A stretch of 64,000 bases of DNA from Devosia naphthalenivorans. GTDB taxonomy: Bacteria > Pseudomonadota > Alphaproteobacteria > Rhizobiales > Devosiaceae. The stretch spans positions 62,001-126,000 of the forward strand of contig NZ_PYVW01000001.1 in the NCBI RefSeq assembly GCF_003056355.1, in the 5' to 3' direction. The position numbers and the translations under genes are program-made. Positions within the stretch are counted from its first letter, which is position 1. Each line of letters starts with the position of its first letter. The notes beneath the pieces were generated by a model. That model ran no database searches. It was not told where the DNA came from and saw only the letters and a program-made list of their open reading frames with translations. Below, in pieces: positions 54,098-63,482 of this stretch.

Positions 54098-55717
54098 TCA
54101 TGCTTCCACCGACCTTCCCTTGAGGGCGAAAAGTCCGCGCGGACGCCGCTGGATGAACAGGATGATCAGCACGAGGATGAGGATTTTGCCGAGCACGGCT
54201 CCGGCATAAGGTTCGAGGAATTTATTGGCGATGCCGAGCGTCAGCGCGCCGACCAGCGTGCCCCACAGATTGCCCACGCCGCCGAACACCACGACCATGA
54301 AGCTATCGATGATGTAGCCTTGGCCCAGATTGGGCGAGACATTGTCGATCTGGCTGAGTGCTACGCCCGCGAGGCCTGCAACGCCCGAGCCCAGGCCGAA
54401 CGTCATGGCGTCGACAAAAGGGGTGCGGATGCCCATGGCCGAGGCCATGCGCCGGTTCTGGGTGACGGCGCGCATCTGCAGACCCAGCGCGGTGCGCTTG
54501 AGCACCAGCAGCAGGGCGATAAACACCACCATCGCGAAGACGACGATCCACAGCCGGCTCCAGGTGATCGACAGGCCGCCCAGTTCGAACGAGCCTGTCA
54601 TCCAACTGGGGTTGCCGACCTGGCGATTGGTGGGGCCGAAGATGGAGCGCACCGATTGCTGCAGGATGAGCGAAATGCCCCAGGTGGCGAGCAGGGTTTC
54701 CAGCGCCCGGCCATAAAGCCAGCGGATCACGCCACGCTCGATGGCGATGCCGATCAACGCGGTGACCAGGAAGGCCAGCGGCAGGGCAATGGCCAGCGAA
54801 TAGTCAAACAATTGCGGAGCCGACTGGCGGATGGTCTCCTGCACCATGTAGGTGGTGTAGGCGCCCAGCATGACCATTTCACCGTGGGCCATGTTGATGA
54901 CGCCCATGACGCCGAAGGTAATGGCCAGCCCGATCGCGGCGAGCAACAGCACCGAGCCCAGTGAAATGCCGTACCAGACGTTCTGCGCCGCATCCCAGAC
55001 GGCGCGGTCGCGCGCCAGCCCGTCAATGCTCGCCTGGATGGAGGGTTTGAGTTCGTCGGGCGAATTGGTGAGCGCGCCGGTCAACAGGGTCAGCGCGTCA
55101 CGGCCGCCGATGGCAGCGACAAGAGGCAGGGCGGCTTGTTTGTCCTCCAGCGTCGCGTCCGTCTGGAGGATGATAACGGCGCGCGCCGTCTCCATGATTT
55201 GCCTGATCTGTGGATCGGTTTCGGCAGCAATGCTGCCCTCGAGCAGTTCCAGATTGGCGGGGTCGGCATCGTGCAGGATGGATTGCGCGGCCGAGCGGCG
55301 GATGCGCGGATCGTCGCTTAGGAGGGTCAACTGGCCGATGGCGGTGCGGATGACGCGGCGAAGGCTATTATTGACCTTGACCTTTTCGAGGTCAGCCTTG
55401 GGCGCCTCGCCCAGTTCGGCTAAGGTGACCGGATCGACCAGTCCGAGCGTCGCGCCGGAGCCAGTGATGAACACCACCTTGCCGTCGGCCTCGCTGGCAT
55501 AGAGGTCGCCTTCCGCCAGCGTTTGCAGCAGCGGGACGACGCGGGTATCCCCGGTGGCGACGAGGGCAGCGATAGCGGCTTCGCGGTCCTTGAAACTGCC
55601 AGGAGCCAGGGCGTCGACCAGTTGGGTCAGTTCGGCATCGGCGGTTTGGGCGTATGCGGGGGCGAGCAGTGTTCCGAGGAGCACGGTCAGCGTTGCTAGC
55701 AATCTAGAGAACGTCAT
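54098..55717 (-). CDS. urtB: Urea ABC transporter permease UrtB
   Basis: The 539-residue protein has a signal peptide (cleavage near AYAQ), a periplasmic helical N-terminal domain of about 230 residues typical of long UrtB proteins, and then a LivH-type permease with eight or so helices: 'ITFGVMGVINMAHGEMVMLGAY' region (about 266-287) and 'NRRMASAMGIRTPFVDAMTFGLG' loop. It pairs with UrtC to import urea. About 120 bases with a short hairpin repeat separate it from urtA. Confidence 0.95.
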   Translation of the reverse strand: MTFSRLLATLTVLLGTLLAPAYAQTADAELTQLVDALAPGSFKDREAAIAALVATGDTRVVPLLQTLAEGDLYASEADGKVVFITGSGATLGLVDPVTLAELGEAPKADLEKVKVNNSLRRVIRTAIGQLTLLSDDPRIRRSAAQSILHDADPANLELLEGSIAAETDPQIRQIMETARAVIILQTDATLEDKQAALPLVAAIGGRDALTLLTGALTNSPDELKPSIQASIDGLARDRAVWDAAQNVWYGISLGSVLLLAAIGLAITFGVMGVINMAHGEMVMLGAYTTYMVQETIRQSAPQLFDYSLAIALPLAFLVTALIGIAIERGVIRWLYGRALETLLATWGISLILQQSVRSIFGPTNRQVGNPSWMTGSFELGGLSITWSRLWIVVFAMVVFIALLLVLKRTALGLQMRAVTQNRRMASAMGIRTPFVDAMTFGLGSGVAGLAGVALSQIDNVSPNLGQGYIIDSFMVVVFGGVGNLWGTLVGALTLGIANKFLEPYAGAVLGKILILVLIILFIQRRPRGLFALKGRSVEA

Positions 55718-55746
55718 GGCGGCCCCGGTCTATTCAGCAACTTGGT

Positions 55747-55773
55747 CTCATCCCGGCTCAAGGCCGGGGTGAC
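55747..55773. repeat. Short hairpin repeat between urtA and urtB
   Basis: CCCGGC (55752-55757) and GCCGGG (55763-55768) pair around TCAAG, and the flanking bases extend the stem to about ten pairs (TCATCCCGGC/GCCGGGGTGA). This is a widespread proteobacterial intergenic unit; here it may protect the urtA message or reduce read-through into urtB. Confidence 0.6.
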
Positions 55774-55840
55774 ATCGTGGTTGGGTGAGCATTCGCGTTG
55801 ACGAAGGCGGCGGGCCGCCTTCGTCGGGGTGGAAAACCGA

Positions 55841-57145
55841 TTACTGCGCGGCTACGGCAATGCTGCCGCCGCAGGACTTGGTCTCGGTGTTGTAGTTGCC
55901 GCAAGAGATCGGGGCGGTCCAATCGGCTTCGATCAACTTGGATTCCGGCAGGAAGTCGGACCAGGCATCGCCGGGGACGAGGTCGCTCTCGGAGACGACT
56001 TCGAACTGGCCATCGGCCTGGATTTCACCGATCAGCACCGGCTTGGTGATGTGGTGGTTCGGCAGCATGGTAGCGACGCCACCGCTCAGGTTCGGCGTTT
56101 CCAGCCCGATAATGGCGTCGAGCACGGCGTCGGTATCGGTGCTGCCAGCCTTCTCAACGGCCTGGACCCAGAGATTGAAGCCGATGACATGGGCCTCCAT
56201 CGGGTCGTTGGTGACCTTGTCCGGGTTGCCCATGAAGGTCTGCCAGGCTTCGATGAAAGCCGCATTTTCAGGGGTGTCGACGGACTGGAAGTAATTCCAG
56301 GCGGCGAGATGACCAACCAGCGGGGTGGTGTCGAAGCCAGCGAGTTCTTCTTCGCCCACCGAGAAGGCCACGACCGGGATGTCCTCGGCCTTGATGCCCT
56401 GGTTGGCGAGTTCCTTGTAGAACGGCACGTTGGCGTCGCCGTTAATGGTGGATACCACGGCGGTCTTCTTGCCGGCAGAGCCGAAATTCCGGATGTCGGT
56501 GACGATGGTCTGCCAATCGGAGTGACCGAACGGCGTGTAGTTGATCATGATGTCTTCAGCAGCGACGCCCTTGTCCTTCAGGTACTGATCGAGGATCTTG
56601 TTGGTGGTCTGCGGATAAACGTAGTCCGTGCCGGCCAACACCCAGCGCTCGACGCCTTCGTTTTCCATCAGATAGTCGACTGCGGGGATGGCCTGCTGGT
56701 TCGGTGCGGCGCCGGTATAGAAGACGTTGCGCTGGCTTTCCTCACCCTCGTATTGCACGGGGTAAAAGAGGATCGAGTTCAGTTCCTCGAAGACCGGCAG
56801 CACGGCCTTGCGCGAGGACGAGGTCCAGCCGCCGAATACGGCGACGACATCGTTGACCGCGATCAGCTCGCGCGCCTTTTCGGCAAACAGGGGCCAGTCG
56901 GAAGCGGGGTCGACGACGACAGCTTCAAGCTGCTTGCCGAGAACGCCGCCTTTCTTGTTCTGCTCGTCGATGAGGAAGAGCATGGTGTCCTTCAGCGTCG
57001 TCTCGGAAATCGCCATCGTGCCCGACAGCGAATGCAGCACGCCGATCTTGATGGTCTCGTCCTGAGCCAGGGCGGGGACGGTCACCGCCCCCATAGTCAT
57101 CGCGCCAATCCCCAGGCCCGCGATCATGCGGTTTACGCTTCTCAT
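55841..57145 (-). CDS. urtA: Urea ABC transporter substrate-binding protein UrtA
   Basis: The 434-residue periplasmic urea receptor has a signal peptide ending at ALAQ (about residue 27), 'IKIGVLHSLSGTMAISETTLKD' region right after it, 'WPLFAEKARELI', 'FGGWTSSSRKAVLPVFE' and 'FYPVQYEGEE', all usual in UrtA. GGAGGGAAGC lies ahead of ATG 57143-57145; the longer opening upstream is rejected because it covers the promoter. First gene of urtABCDE-ureDABCEFG. Confidence 0.95.
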   Translation of the reverse strand: MRSVNRMIAGLGIGAMTMGAVTVPALAQDETIKIGVLHSLSGTMAISETTLKDTMLFLIDEQNKKGGVLGKQLEAVVVDPASDWPLFAEKARELIAVNDVVAVFGGWTSSSRKAVLPVFEELNSILFYPVQYEGEESQRNVFYTGAAPNQQAIPAVDYLMENEGVERWVLAGTDYVYPQTTNKILDQYLKDKGVAAEDIMINYTPFGHSDWQTIVTDIRNFGSAGKKTAVVSTINGDANVPFYKELANQGIKAEDIPVVAFSVGEEELAGFDTTPLVGHLAAWNYFQSVDTPENAAFIEAWQTFMGNPDKVTNDPMEAHVIGFNLWVQAVEKAGSTDTDAVLDAIIGLETPNLSGGVATMLPNHHITKPVLIGEIQADGQFEVVSESDLVPGDAWSDFLPESKLIEADWTAPISCGNYNTETKSCGGSIAVAAQ

Positions 57146-57185
57146 GCTTCCCTCCGGCAAATGTGTTTGCGTCGCCGAAAGAAAA

Positions 57186-57201
57186 TGCAAAGCCCGTGCC
57201 A
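57186..57201 (-). promoter_or_regulatory. Sigma-54 promoter of the urea transport and urease operon
   Basis: Read on the minus strand, TGGCACGGGCTTTGCA matches the sigma-54 consensus TGGCACG-N4-TTGCW exactly: the -24 element is 57195-57201 and the -12 element 57186-57190. The predicted transcript start is near 57174, about 30 bases before the urtA ATG. Sigma-54 promoters need an activator, for urea uptake usually NtrC under nitrogen limitation; a clean NtrC site was not found. Confidence 0.85.
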
Positions 57202-57354
57202 GCCGGTTTATGGCCTCCAACTAATTGATTCATAATGGAAAGTTCAATATCGCCGAACGGAGCCGCTAAACCGTCGGCAAAGAAGAGCCTAAATATAGGG
57301 CAAACTGATTATTAAGGCCTAAAATTTGGGCTTGTTGGTGCTTTTTGTGCACAT

Positions 57355-58455
57355 TCAAGCCGGATCATGCGCGGCTCGCAACTTTGCCCAGTCAAATTCC
57401 ACGCCTGAGCCGGGCGTGTCGGGTGCGATCGCCAGGCCATCGCGAAGCTGCAGGGGCCGTGTCGTGTACTGGTCGATATCGAAACTGTGCGCTTCCACCC
57501 AGCCGGCATTTGATTGTGCGGCCACCAGGCTCACATGCAGTTCCTGCATGCCGTGGCTGCAGACTGGCAGCCCGGCCTGACGCGAAAGCTCCGCCACCCG
57601 CAGGAAACCCGTAACGCCCCCGCAATTGGAGGCGTCCGGTTGAATGAAGGACAGCCTGGATTGGGCGAAGGCATACTCGAATTCGAGGATGGTGTGCAGG
57701 TTCTCACCCATGGCGAGCGGCATGCCGGTGGTCTCCGCGATTTCGGCATAGCCGGCATAATTGTCCGGAATGGTCGGCTCCTCGAACCACACCAAGTCGA
57801 AGGGGTTGAAAGCTTTGGCCGCGGCGATGGCCTGCGGCACATCCAGGGCGTAGTTGGCATCCACCATGAATGGCGTGTTGGGGCCGATCAGTCGCCGAAC
57901 CGCCTCGACCCGTTCGATGTCTTCAGCGAGGTCCGCCTTGCCGACCTTGATCTTGATGGCGGTGAAGCCGGCCGCGAGATAGCCCTCGATACTGTCCAAG
58001 AGCTCGGTAAGCGTATAGTTGAGGTCAATGCCTCCGCGGTAAACCCTGGCGCTTGAGCTGGCGCCGCCGGCCATTTGCCAAAGCGGGCGGCCCTCGCGCT
58101 TGCCCTTGATATCCCACAATGCAATGTCCGCCGCGGACATTGCGAAACTGGTGATGCCGCCACGCCCGACATAGTGGATATGCCACCACATTGCATCGTA
58201 GACGGCGTCGATATCAGCCGCATCGCGGCCGAGCAGGAACGGCGCCAGATCATGTTCGATCGTCGCGAGAATGGCATGGCCGCCTTTGCCGCCGGTATAA
58301 GTGTAACCCGTGCCTTCGTGGCCATCGGCGGTGCGAATGGTGACGGTCACGAGTTCGAAATGAGTGTGGGCGCCGTGCTTGGCATCGGTCATGACCTGCC
58401 GCAGCGGCACGCGGAACAATTGGGCGCGGATGTCCTCGATCCGGGTGTCGGTCAT
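57355..58455 (-). CDS. Mandelate racemase/muconate lactonizing enzyme family protein
   Basis: The 366-residue enolase-superfamily enzyme has the full catalytic set: Lys168 and Lys170 ('IKIKVGK'), metal ligands Asp199 ('VDANYA'), Glu225 ('WFEEP') and Glu251 ('MGENL'), Asp274 ('QPDASN') and His301 ('CSHGMQE'). The KxK plus Asp-His pair fits acid-sugar dehydratases and racemases of the mandelate racemase subgroup. Together with the aldehyde dehydrogenase seven bases upstream it suggests a sugar-acid dehydration pathway; the substrate is not predictable. The 209 bases between this gene and urtA hold the sigma-54 promoter. Confidence 0.9.
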   Translation of the reverse strand: MTDTRIEDIRAQLFRVPLRQVMTDAKHGAHTHFELVTVTIRTADGHEGTGYTYTGGKGGHAILATIEHDLAPFLLGRDAADIDAVYDAMWWHIHYVGRGGITSFAMSAADIALWDIKGKREGRPLWQMAGGASSSARVYRGGIDLNYTLTELLDSIEGYLAAGFTAIKIKVGKADLAEDIERVEAVRRLIGPNTPFMVDANYALDVPQAIAAAKAFNPFDLVWFEEPTIPDNYAGYAEIAETTGMPLAMGENLHTILEFEYAFAQSRLSFIQPDASNCGGVTGFLRVAELSRQAGLPVCSHGMQELHVSLVAAQSNAGWVEAHSFDIDQYTTRPLQLRDGLAIAPDTPGSGVEFDWAKLRAAHDPA

Positions 58456-58462
58456 CGGAGCC

Positions 58463-59941
58463 TCACGACCAGTTCACATACATGGTTTTCTTGCGGTAGT
58501 AGCCGTCGAGGCCGTATTTGCCGTCCTCGCCGCCCAGGCCCGATTGACCCCAGCCGGTGTGGAAGCCCTGGACCAGTTCGCCGCCGCTGCGGTTGAAATA
58601 GATCTCGCCGAACTGCAGCACCGACGCCGAGCGCATCAAATGGCGGAAATTCTGCGAATAGACATAGGCGGACAGGCCATAGTCGCTGTCATTGGCAAGC
58701 GCGAGCGCCTCTTCGAAGCTGCTGATGGTCATCGCCGGAACCACCGGGCCGAAGATTTCCTGGCGCATGGCCGGCGCTGCGTTGTCCTTCACCTTGAGCA
58801 CGGTTGGAGCATACCAATGGCCATTGGCATATTCTCCCTCGTGGAGCGGCCCGCCCTTGAGCAGGACCTCGGCGCCGGCCGCGACGCTCTGCTCGACGAT
58901 CGCCGCCACCTTGTCTAGTTCAGGACCGCTAATCTTGGGTCCGAGATCGGAGTTGGATAGCGGGTCGCCGATGCGCAGGCGCTGGGTGCGAGCGATGAAC
59001 TTGTCGAGAAATTCCTCGGCAACCCGCTCGTGCAGGTACATGCGTTCATTGCAGGTGCAGATTTGGCCGCAATTGCTGAAGCGCGCGGTGACGGCGCTCT
59101 CGACGGCGGCGTTGATATCGGCATCGTCCATGACGATGAAGGGAGCTTTGCCGCCGAGTTCGAGACGCAGGACTTTGATCTGGTCGGCACCGGCGCGGTA
59201 GATTTCCTTTCCGGCGCGCGTGCTGCCGGTCATCGTGATGAGATCGGAGCCCGGATGTACGACAAGTGCTTTGCCGACGTTGTGGCCGGCCCCCGTCACC
59301 ACGTTGAAGACCCCTGGCGGAATGCCGACGCTTTCGGCCAGCATGGCAAGGGCAATGCCCGAGAAGGGCGTGAATTCATGGGCCTTGAGCACGAAGGTGT
59401 TGCCGGCTACCAGGGCCGGGCCAAGCTTGCGGGCCGCCAGTGCCGCTGGAAAATTCCAGGCGGTCAGGCCAACTACGACGCCATGTGGCACGCGGCGGAT
59501 CCACACTTCCTCGTCCGGGGCGTCCGATGGGAAGATGTCACCCTCGATGCGGCGCGCACTCTCGGCGGCGTAGCGCAGGAAGGTTTCGGTGGCGCCAATC
59601 TCCCCCATGGCCTGGTTGAGCGGTTTGCCTTGTTCGGCGACGACGATCCTTGCCAGCACGCCATCATTGGCCCTGATGGCATCGGCGAGCGCGAATAGCA
59701 GTTCGGCTCGGTCAAACGGGGGCAGGGCGGCCCAGGCAGGTTGCGCCTGCTTTGCCGCGGCCAGCGCCTCCGCGGCGTCATCCGGGCCGCCCTGGGGAAT
59801 AGTGCCGATGGTGCGCTGGTTGGCAGGGTTCTCCACCTCGAAAATCTCGCGCGCGCTGCCATTAGTCCAGCGGCCCCCGATAAACATCTGGCCGCGATAG
59901 GCTCCCGCACCGGTGAGTTCCGACAACATTTGCTGAAGCAT
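58463..59941 (-). CDS. Aldehyde dehydrogenase, AldA (lactaldehyde/glycolaldehyde)-like
   Basis: The 492-residue NAD-dependent enzyme has the general base Glu261 ('RLELGGKAP'), the catalytic Cys295 in '[10 protein letters not shown]', which resembles E. coli AldA, the cofactor Lys in '[10 protein letters not shown]', and 'QEIFGPVVP'. AldA-type enzymes oxidise lactaldehyde or glycolaldehyde, end products of deoxy-sugar or pentose breakdown. AGGA precedes the ATG at 59939-59941. It leads the operon aldA-like/MR-MLE and is divergent from the FadR-type regulator, with two matching operators between. Confidence 0.9.
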   Translation of the reverse strand: MLQQMLSELTGAGAYRGQMFIGGRWTNGSAREIFEVENPANQRTIGTIPQGGPDDAAEALAAAKQAQPAWAALPPFDRAELLFALADAIRANDGVLARIVVAEQGKPLNQAMGEIGATETFLRYAAESARRIEGDIFPSDAPDEEVWIRRVPHGVVVGLTAWNFPAALAARKLGPALVAGNTFVLKAHEFTPFSGIALAMLAESVGIPPGVFNVVTGAGHNVGKALVVHPGSDLITMTGSTRAGKEIYRAGADQIKVLRLELGGKAPFIVMDDADINAAVESAVTARFSNCGQICTCNERMYLHERVAEEFLDKFIARTQRLRIGDPLSNSDLGPKISGPELDKVAAIVEQSVAAGAEVLLKGGPLHEGEYANGHWYAPTVLKVKDNAAPAMRQEIFGPVVPAMTISSFEEALALANDSDYGLSAYVYSQNFRHLMRSASVLQFGEIYFNRSGGELVQGFHTGWGQSGLGGEDGKYGLDGYYRKKTMYVNWS

Positions 59942-59962
59942 GGTGGTGTCCTGTGCAGGGTT

Positions 59963-59973
59963 TGATCAGACCA
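59963..59973. promoter_or_regulatory. FadR-type operator copy near the aldehyde dehydrogenase
   Basis: TGATCAGACCA differs from the perfect palindrome TGGTCAGACCA at 60060 by one base. It lies 22 bases upstream of the aldehyde dehydrogenase start. FadR-subfamily GntR regulators bind TGGT-N-ACCA-like sites. Confidence 0.55.
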
Positions 59974-60059
59974 ATGGGGTGGCAGTGAGTTCAAGAGTGC
60001 GACCAAAGTCAAGGTTCTTTGCCATAAGTCAGGGGATTTCGTGCATTGTTCATCAAGTA

Positions 60060-60070
60060 TGGTCAGACCA
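60060..60070. promoter_or_regulatory. FadR-type operator, perfect palindrome
   Basis: TGGTCAGACCA is a perfect 11-bp palindrome, 62 bases before the regulator start and 97 bases from the second copy. The form (GTC-N-GAC core) is typical for the FadR subfamily, so the adjacent regulator probably controls itself and the divergent operon. Confidence 0.65.
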
Positions 60071-60131
60071 AATATGTTTGGGGATTGCAATTTGGCGCGA
60101 ACTTGGTTGAGGTGGTGGTGAGGAGACCGCC

Positions 60132-60866
60132 GTGCTCGATGCAGTAGATGACCTGACGCCTGAGAAGCCCGCCGACGCCCGCCGGGCAGCGGATTTGATC
60201 GTGGCTGAACTCGCGGCGATGATCGGTTCCGGTGCGCTTGCCGATGGCAGCTATCTGCCGGCGGAACGGGAGTTGATGGCGCAGTTTGGCATCAGCCGCA
60301 CGGTGGCGCGCGAGGCGGTGGCTCAACTGGCCGGACGGGGGCTTGTGGAGGCGCGCCCGCGGTTTCGGCCGGTCGTGCGGCGCCCCGGCTACGATACCGC
60401 GCTCTCCGCGCTGGGTGGCGTGGTGACCCATTTGATGCGCGAGAGCGGGAGCGTCAAGCATCTCTATGACATCCGGGTTTTTCTCGAGGCGGCCTTGGTG
60501 CGGCATGCCGCCCTGCATGCCCGCAAGGACGACATCGCCGCGCTGCGGCGGGCGCTCGAGGCCAATGAAGTGGCGATCGGCGATTCCACTCAGTTCTATC
60601 TGACCGACATGGCTTTCCACGCCGTGCTTTATGACCTGCCGCGCAATCCGGTGATGCCCGCCATCCATCGTGCCTTCACATCCTGGCTCAGCCCGCATTG
60701 GCAGCGCATGCCGCGCGCGCCGGAGCGGAACCGGATCAACTTTCTCAGTCACCGCGAAATCTACACCGCCATCGTCGAGCGAGACCCCGATATGGCGGAG
60801 CGCGCCTTGAACGGGCATCTGGCAGCTGCCTGGGAATATGTGCGGGGGACGTTCGAAGCCGACTGA
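60132..60866 (+). CDS. GntR/FadR family transcriptional regulator
   Basis: The 244-residue protein has a GntR winged helix at residues 20-75 ('GSYLPAERELMAQFGISRTV', 'VAREAVAQLAGRGLVEARP') and a C-terminal FCD domain with metal-ligand-like 'LYDIRVFLEAALVRHAA' (Asp), 'DMAFHAVLY' (His) and 'HREIYTAIVERD' (His). Such regulators sense small organic acids. The start is GTG 60132 behind GAGGAGA. A large frame open on the opposite strand here is only its shadow. Confidence 0.9.
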   Translation: MLDAVDDLTPEKPADARRAADLIVAELAAMIGSGALADGSYLPAERELMAQFGISRTVAREAVAQLAGRGLVEARPRFRPVVRRPGYDTALSALGGVVTHLMRESGSVKHLYDIRVFLEAALVRHAALHARKDDIAALRRALEANEVAIGDSTQFYLTDMAFHAVLYDLPRNPVMPAIHRAFTSWLSPHWQRMPRAPERNRINFLSHREIYTAIVERDPDMAERALNGHLAAAWEYVRGTFEAD

Positions 60867-60902
60867 TTTTGAAGCAATGCGGCCGTGAGGAGGACGGACA
60901 GC

Positions 60903-62558
60903 GTGGTGGAAGAGTACGATCATATCGTTGTGGGAGGCGGGGCCTCGGGCTGCGTCGTGGCGGCACGGCTCGTTGAGGCCGGACGCCGCGTGCTGCTGCT
61001 CGAAGCGGGCCACTCGCACCATCACCCGCTGCTGGACATGCCGCCCGGCATCTTCAAGATGATCAACGGCAGCAAGTTCATGCGCTATCACGCTACCACG
61101 CCACAAGAACATCTCGACGGTCGCGTGCACGAGATCAGCCAGGGCAACGTGCTGGGTGGCGGCACCTCGGTCAATGCCCAAGTCTACATGCGCGGCCGTC
61201 CGTCCGATTATGATTCATGGGATGAGCTGCTGCGCGGCAATAATTCCGGTGTGCGCTGGAACTGGGAGAGCGTCCTGCCGCACTTCCGAGGCATGGAGGG
61301 GAATAACCGGTTTTTCGACGAGCGGCATAATGACAGCGGGCCGCTGGTGGTCTCCGATCCGGGCCATATCGACGATGTGTCGCGCTGGTTCGTCCAGTCG
61401 GTGCAGGGCCTGGGCGTGCCATTTACGCCCGATTTCAATGGCGCGCGCCAGACCGGCGTTGGCTTTTACCAGTTCATGAACCGGCGGGGGAAGCGGTCCA
61501 GCGCCGCCTATGCCTTCATCGAACCGTTGATGAAAAATCCGCGTCTGACGGTGAAGCTCAACGCCGCTGTGCAGCGCATCCTGATCGAGGATGAACGCGC
61601 GACGGGAGTGATTTACGATGCAGGAGCAGGCGAGCAGATCGCGCGGTCGGCGACGGAGGTCATTATCTGTTCGGGCGCCCTGGTAACGCCCAAGCTGCTC
61701 ATGCTTTCGGGCATCGGCCCGGCAGACGATCTGCGCCAGCATGGCATCGACGTGGCCATGGATGCGCCTGGGGTTGGGCAGAACCTGATCGACCATCCCG
61801 AAGTGCCTATCCTTGCCCATTTCAACGGCCCCTATGGCTATTTCGGCCATACCGATGGCTGGCGGATGATCATGCACGGCCTGCAGTTCAAGGTGTTTGG
61901 CACGGGCATGGTCACCTCGGCCGGGGTAGAGGCGGGGGCCTTCGTCAATCCCTTAGACCCTGATGCCGAACCGACGATCCAGGCTTTCTGCTTACCGTTC
62001 GTCTATCTAGATCGCGACCTGCTCAAGCTGATCGAGCCGACGCATGGAGTGACGGTCACGACGGTGGTGACAAAGCCCAAGTCGCGCGGTTTCGTGAAGC
62101 TGCGCTCCGCCAATCCGGCCGACATGCCAATCGTGTCGCCGCATCTGCTCAAGCATCCCGACGACATGGCGGCCATGATCGCGGGCCAGCGCTTTTTCCT
62201 TCGGGCTTTCCAGAGCGGCCCGCTCGGCGCCCGCGTTGACAAGATCCTGCGCCCCAATCCGGACGATCTCTCCGATGAAGCGCTGGCCACGCACTGCAAG
62301 CGCATGGTCAAGACCAATTACCATCCCGCAGGCACCTGCCGCATGGGCCCCGACGGGGACCCGTTGGCCGTGCTCGATGCGCAGATGCGGGTGCGTGGCG
62401 TGGAAAACCTGCGGGTAGCGGATATGTCCGTGTGCCCCACCATCAATGCTGGCAACACCGCAGCGCCGGCGATGATGCTGGGCGACCGCTGCGCCGACTT
62501 CATCCTCGGCGCGACTATCGAGACCCGCCAGAGCGAACGGGTGAGCCATGTCGCTTGA
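60903..62558 (+). CDS. GMC family FAD-dependent oxidoreductase (choline dehydrogenase-like)
   Basis: The 551-residue flavoenzyme has the FAD motif 'HIVVGGGASGCVVAARL' (about residues 7-23), the GMC signature 'QGNVLGGGTSVNAQVYMRGR', 'GALVTPKLLMLSGIG' (GMC signature 2), and the active-site end 'NYHPAGTCRMG' and 'INAGNTAAPAMMLGDRC' with His and Asn. It oxidises an alcohol or polyol. GTG 60903 was chosen because GAGGAGG sits eight bases ahead; the GTG at 60885 overlaps that ribosome binding site. Stop overlaps the SDR start by 11 bases. Confidence 0.92.
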   Translation: MVEEYDHIVVGGGASGCVVAARLVEAGRRVLLLEAGHSHHHPLLDMPPGIFKMINGSKFMRYHATTPQEHLDGRVHEISQGNVLGGGTSVNAQVYMRGRPSDYDSWDELLRGNNSGVRWNWESVLPHFRGMEGNNRFFDERHNDSGPLVVSDPGHIDDVSRWFVQSVQGLGVPFTPDFNGARQTGVGFYQFMNRRGKRSSAAYAFIEPLMKNPRLTVKLNAAVQRILIEDERATGVIYDAGAGEQIARSATEVIICSGALVTPKLLMLSGIGPADDLRQHGIDVAMDAPGVGQNLIDHPEVPILAHFNGPYGYFGHTDGWRMIMHGLQFKVFGTGMVTSAGVEAGAFVNPLDPDAEPTIQAFCLPFVYLDRDLLKLIEPTHGVTVTTVVTKPKSRGFVKLRSANPADMPIVSPHLLKHPDDMAAMIAGQRFFLRAFQSGPLGARVDKILRPNPDDLSDEALATHCKRMVKTNYHPAGTCRMGPDGDPLAVLDAQMRVRGVENLRVADMSVCPTINAGNTAAPAMMLGDRCADFILGATIETRQSERVSHVA

Positions 62559-63273
62559 GGGCAAGACGGTGCTGGTCACGGGCGCAGGCAAGGGCATCGG
62601 CAGGGCGACGGCCGTGATGCTGGCTGGCAGGGGCGCCAAGGTCGTAGCCTTCAGCCGGACCGCAGCCGATCTCGACAGCCTGGTCGCCGATATCGGTTGC
62701 TTGCCGATAGTTGTGAATCTCGCCGACGCTGAAGCAACCCGGGCGGCTGCGCGTGCGGCTATGCCCGTGGACTTCCTCGTCAATAATGCCGGCGCGACAA
62801 TCCTCGAGTCCTTCCTCGACACTAGTGTCGAAAGTTTCGACAGCCTGATGGCGGTCAATACCCGGGCGCCGATGATCCTGGGACAGGAATATGCGCGCGA
62901 CCGGATCGGGCGAGGCCTCGGCGGCGCCGTCGTCAACGTCTCGAGCAATGCTTCATGGATGGGGTGGGCCGATCACGCGGCCTATTGCGCTAGCAAGGGC
63001 GCACTGGATGCAATGAGCCGGGTGATGGCAAACGAGCTGGGGCGCCATGGCATTCGCGTCAACTGCGTCAACCCGGCCATTACCCTGACGCCCATGGCGG
63101 TGAAGGCCTGGAGCGACCCGGTCAAGGCCGAACCAATGCTCAGGCGCATGCCGCTGGGCCGTTTCGTCGAGCCGGAAGAGGTCGCTTCAGTAATCCTGTT
63201 TCTGTTGAGCGACCAGGCAGCGATGATCAACGGAGTGACCATGCCGATTGACGCAGGTTTCGCAGTGAACTGA
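62548..63273 (+). CDS. Short-chain dehydrogenase/reductase
   Basis: The 241-residue classical SDR shows 'TGAGKGIGRATAVML' (about residues 11-25), 'NNAG', the catalytic 'NVSSNAS' Ser and 'YCASKGAL' Tyr-x3-Lys (about 145-152), and 'MPIDAGFAVN' end. It resembles carbonyl reductases of the L-xylulose reductase/DCXR type acting on sugars. It is coupled to the GMC gene by overlap; both probably work on the same polyol or sugar acid. Confidence 0.92.
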   Translation: MSLEGKTVLVTGAGKGIGRATAVMLAGRGAKVVAFSRTAADLDSLVADIGCLPIVVNLADAEATRAAARAAMPVDFLVNNAGATILESFLDTSVESFDSLMAVNTRAPMILGQEYARDRIGRGLGGAVVNVSSNASWMGWADHAAYCASKGALDAMSRVMANELGRHGIRVNCVNPAITLTPMAVKAWSDPVKAEPMLRRMPLGRFVEPEEVASVILFLLSDQAAMINGVTMPIDAGFAVN

Positions 63274-63482
63274 GGAGACAGGCAAAGACAGAGAGAGAGG
63301 TCTATGTAGTGTGTTTTGTATCGGAGATTTTCCGGTGCATGAACGTTGCTGTACGTACGCCAAGTGCTTGGTAAATATCGGTTAAGTGCAGCATTGACGT
63401 CATAAATTCTTTGGTTGAGACTAAACCTTAGTGGCCCAGCCACATGCTCGCGGAACAGCGAGATCAACAGGGAGGAATTATC

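Noticed and set aside
55829..57235. Long plus-strand open frame (468 codons) opposite urtA
   Set aside because: It mirrors urtA codon by codon, has no recognisable product and lies over the sigma-54 promoter; high G+C commonly opens antisense frames.
57333..57353. NtrC-like half sites GGTGC and GTGCAC upstream of the sigma-54 promoter
   Set aside because: The halves are not in the inverted GCACC/GGTGC arrangement expected for NtrC, so it is not listed as a site.
60063..61181. 372-codon minus-strand frame across the FadR regulator and GMC start
   Set aside because: No motif, overlaps the operator and two well-supported genes.
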